Shown: piece after piece, positions 63,442 through 64,000 of the stretch
Layout of the letters: the number at the start of each line of letters is the position of its first letter
How positions within the stretch are numbered: the first letter of the stretch is position 1
Assembly (NCBI GenBank): GCA_964555355.1
Contig: CAZKRY010000005.1
Coordinates: 274,662-338,661 of the forward strand
Direction: 5' to 3'
Length of the DNA: 64,000 nt
From: CAIKBL01 sp964555355
GTDB taxonomy: Bacteria > Pseudomonadota > Gammaproteobacteria > Ga0077536
Notes under the pieces: model-generated
Told to the model about the DNA's origin: nothing
Seen by the model: only the letters and a program-made list of their open reading frames with translations
Database searches by the model: none
Translations under genes and position numbers: made by a program

Positions 63442-63861
63442 ATGACTAAACAATTCCGCGCGCTACCCGAGGACGAACTGACCGAAATCGCTCGAAAGTG
63501 GGTAGCCGTTGAACGTTTGGTGAATGAGGAGTACGGAGCTTCCCTCACGACGGATGTTAAAACATTGTCGTTGCTTCAACGGGTTCTAAACGACGATATT
63601 GTTGATCCAGCTTTTGGGGCGCAATGTCTAGGGGCTGTATTGGGCCGCGTGATGATAGCGAATATACCTGGCTTGGAATGGACGCTTTTAGAAGACGAAT
63701 ATGGCATAAGCGTTTGCTTGCGATATGCAGACACAAGCCTCTGCGTGTTTCCGATAACGATGATTTCAAAGCGGCTTGAGCGTGGAGAGGTTGTTGACGT
63801 CTGCAATCTCTATGACCAAACAAGAACAAGTGTCTGCAAACTCGCTAATGATGTCGACTAA
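63442..63861 (+). CDS. DUF3806 family protein
   Basis: The 139-residue protein matches DUF3806 in its second half: LGAVLGRVMIANIPGLEWTLLEDEYGISVCLRYADTSLCVFPITMISKRLERGE. The function of the family is unknown. No signal peptide or membrane segment is visible. There is no clear ribosome site before the ATG, which is why the short ORF upstream is of interest. Confidence 0.75.
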   Translation: MTKQFRALPEDELTEIARKWVAVERLVNEEYGASLTTDVKTLSLLQRVLNDDIVDPAFGAQCLGAVLGRVMIANIPGLEWTLLEDEYGISVCLRYADTSLCVFPITMISKRLERGEVVDVCNLYDQTRTSVCKLANDVD

Positions 63862-64000
63862 GCCAGCTAACCAGCGCATCGTGGCCGACGCGGTGAAATG
63901 GCGGTATCAAAGTTTTGGTGCGGTGGACCGCGCGCCACATGCGCGGCGTTGAGGCTGTAGAAAAACCCGTTTTTGAAGTAAGCGACGCGACTGCCTGAAG
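63862..64000. other. Terminal intergenic sequence, possible IS end
   Basis: No gene is seen. GAGGCTGTAGAAAAACCCG at about 63951 resembles the ends of some insertion sequences, and could mark a mobile element continuing past the window. This cannot be confirmed from one end. Confidence 0.2.

Noticed and set aside
63945..64000. Insertion sequence at the right edge
   Set aside because: Only a short end-like sequence is visible; no transposase and no matching opposite end, so not called as a mobile element.
1..64000. CRISPR arrays, tRNA or rRNA genes
   Set aside because: No regularly spaced direct repeats of CRISPR type and no recognisable tRNA or rRNA segments were seen on reading both strands; a dedicated tRNA scan was not possible here.

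Overview
The window is a GC-rich, gene-dense bacterial chromosome segment, most likely from an uncultured gammaproteobacterium. The best evidence is the conserved housekeeping block in the middle (ubiA-recG-ridA-spoT-rpoZ-gmk-yicC divergent from rph-rdgB-hemW), whose order matches Gammaproteobacteria such as Pseudomonas. A ZnuD-type outer-membrane receptor confirms a Gram-negative cell. The species cannot be named from sequence alone.

Layout. 1-5.8 kb: end of an MFS permease facing a RidA-HyuB-HyuA cluster; the HyuB protein carries an acetone-carboxylase-gamma-like tail. 5.8-6.7 kb: a cluster of dispersed GGGTGTCC repeats and a TetR regulator whose start codon lies in one of them. 6.8-11.4 kb: a cyclic-nucleotide-binding/rhodanese/coiled-coil protein, a SAM hydrolase, a DUF1993 protein, an acyl-CoA-dehydrogenase-like flavoenzyme and a Rap1a/Tai-like secreted protein. 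11.5-14.7 kb: a zinc-uptake group (ZIP permease, small His/Cys protein, ZnuD-like receptor). 14.8-17.4 kb: a PatB/MalY-type lyase and PBP4. 17.6-24 kb: polyamine genes (agmatine deiminase, N-carbamoylputrescine amidase, PuuA-like ligase, class III aminotransferase) and a second cyclic-nucleotide-binding/coiled-coil protein. 24-29.4 kb: a CoA transferase, repeats, a VanZ-like protein, a frameshifted pseudogene, a DUF433/DUF5615 toxin-antitoxin pair, a CBS protein and a Sel1-repeat protein. 29.4-39.5 kb: housekeeping block. 39.5-44 kb: a response regulator/TPR protein with a soluble histidine kinase, and a molybdopterin oxidoreductase. 44-49 kb: a GST-like protein, an AEC transporter, an SDR with two tandem FmdB-like proteins, a catalytically dead REP-transposase (RAYT) relative, and a membrane protein. 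49.3-56.3 kb: one giant RTX protein. 56.6-62.5 kb: a five-gene acyl-CoA catabolic operon. 62.6-64 kb: YjbQ, a short SD-preceded ORF and a DUF3806 protein.

How the genes work together. AguA and AguB form the complete agmatine-to-putrescine route, and the PuuA-like ligase can feed putrescine into gamma-glutamylation. The ZIP and ZnuD-like genes would bring zinc across the inner and outer membranes. The minus-strand operon at 56.6-62.5 kb has CoA activation, acyl-CoA oxidation, hydration and aldehyde oxidation, as expected for breakdown of an organic acid whose identity is not visible. Three families of intergenic repeats (GGGTGTCC, a BIME-like CTCTCCCG palindrome, and a TTGGGG palindrome) punctuate the region.

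Most unusual items: the RAYT descendant without HUH or tyrosine residues, next to a 22-bp perfect inverted repeat enclosing a further hairpin; the 2,338-residue RTX/lipase-like/FG-GAP protein with no secretion genes nearby; the HyuB-gamma fusion; and the two cyclic-nucleotide-binding coiled-coil proteins. No CRISPR array, rRNA, tRNA or intact insertion sequence was seen.
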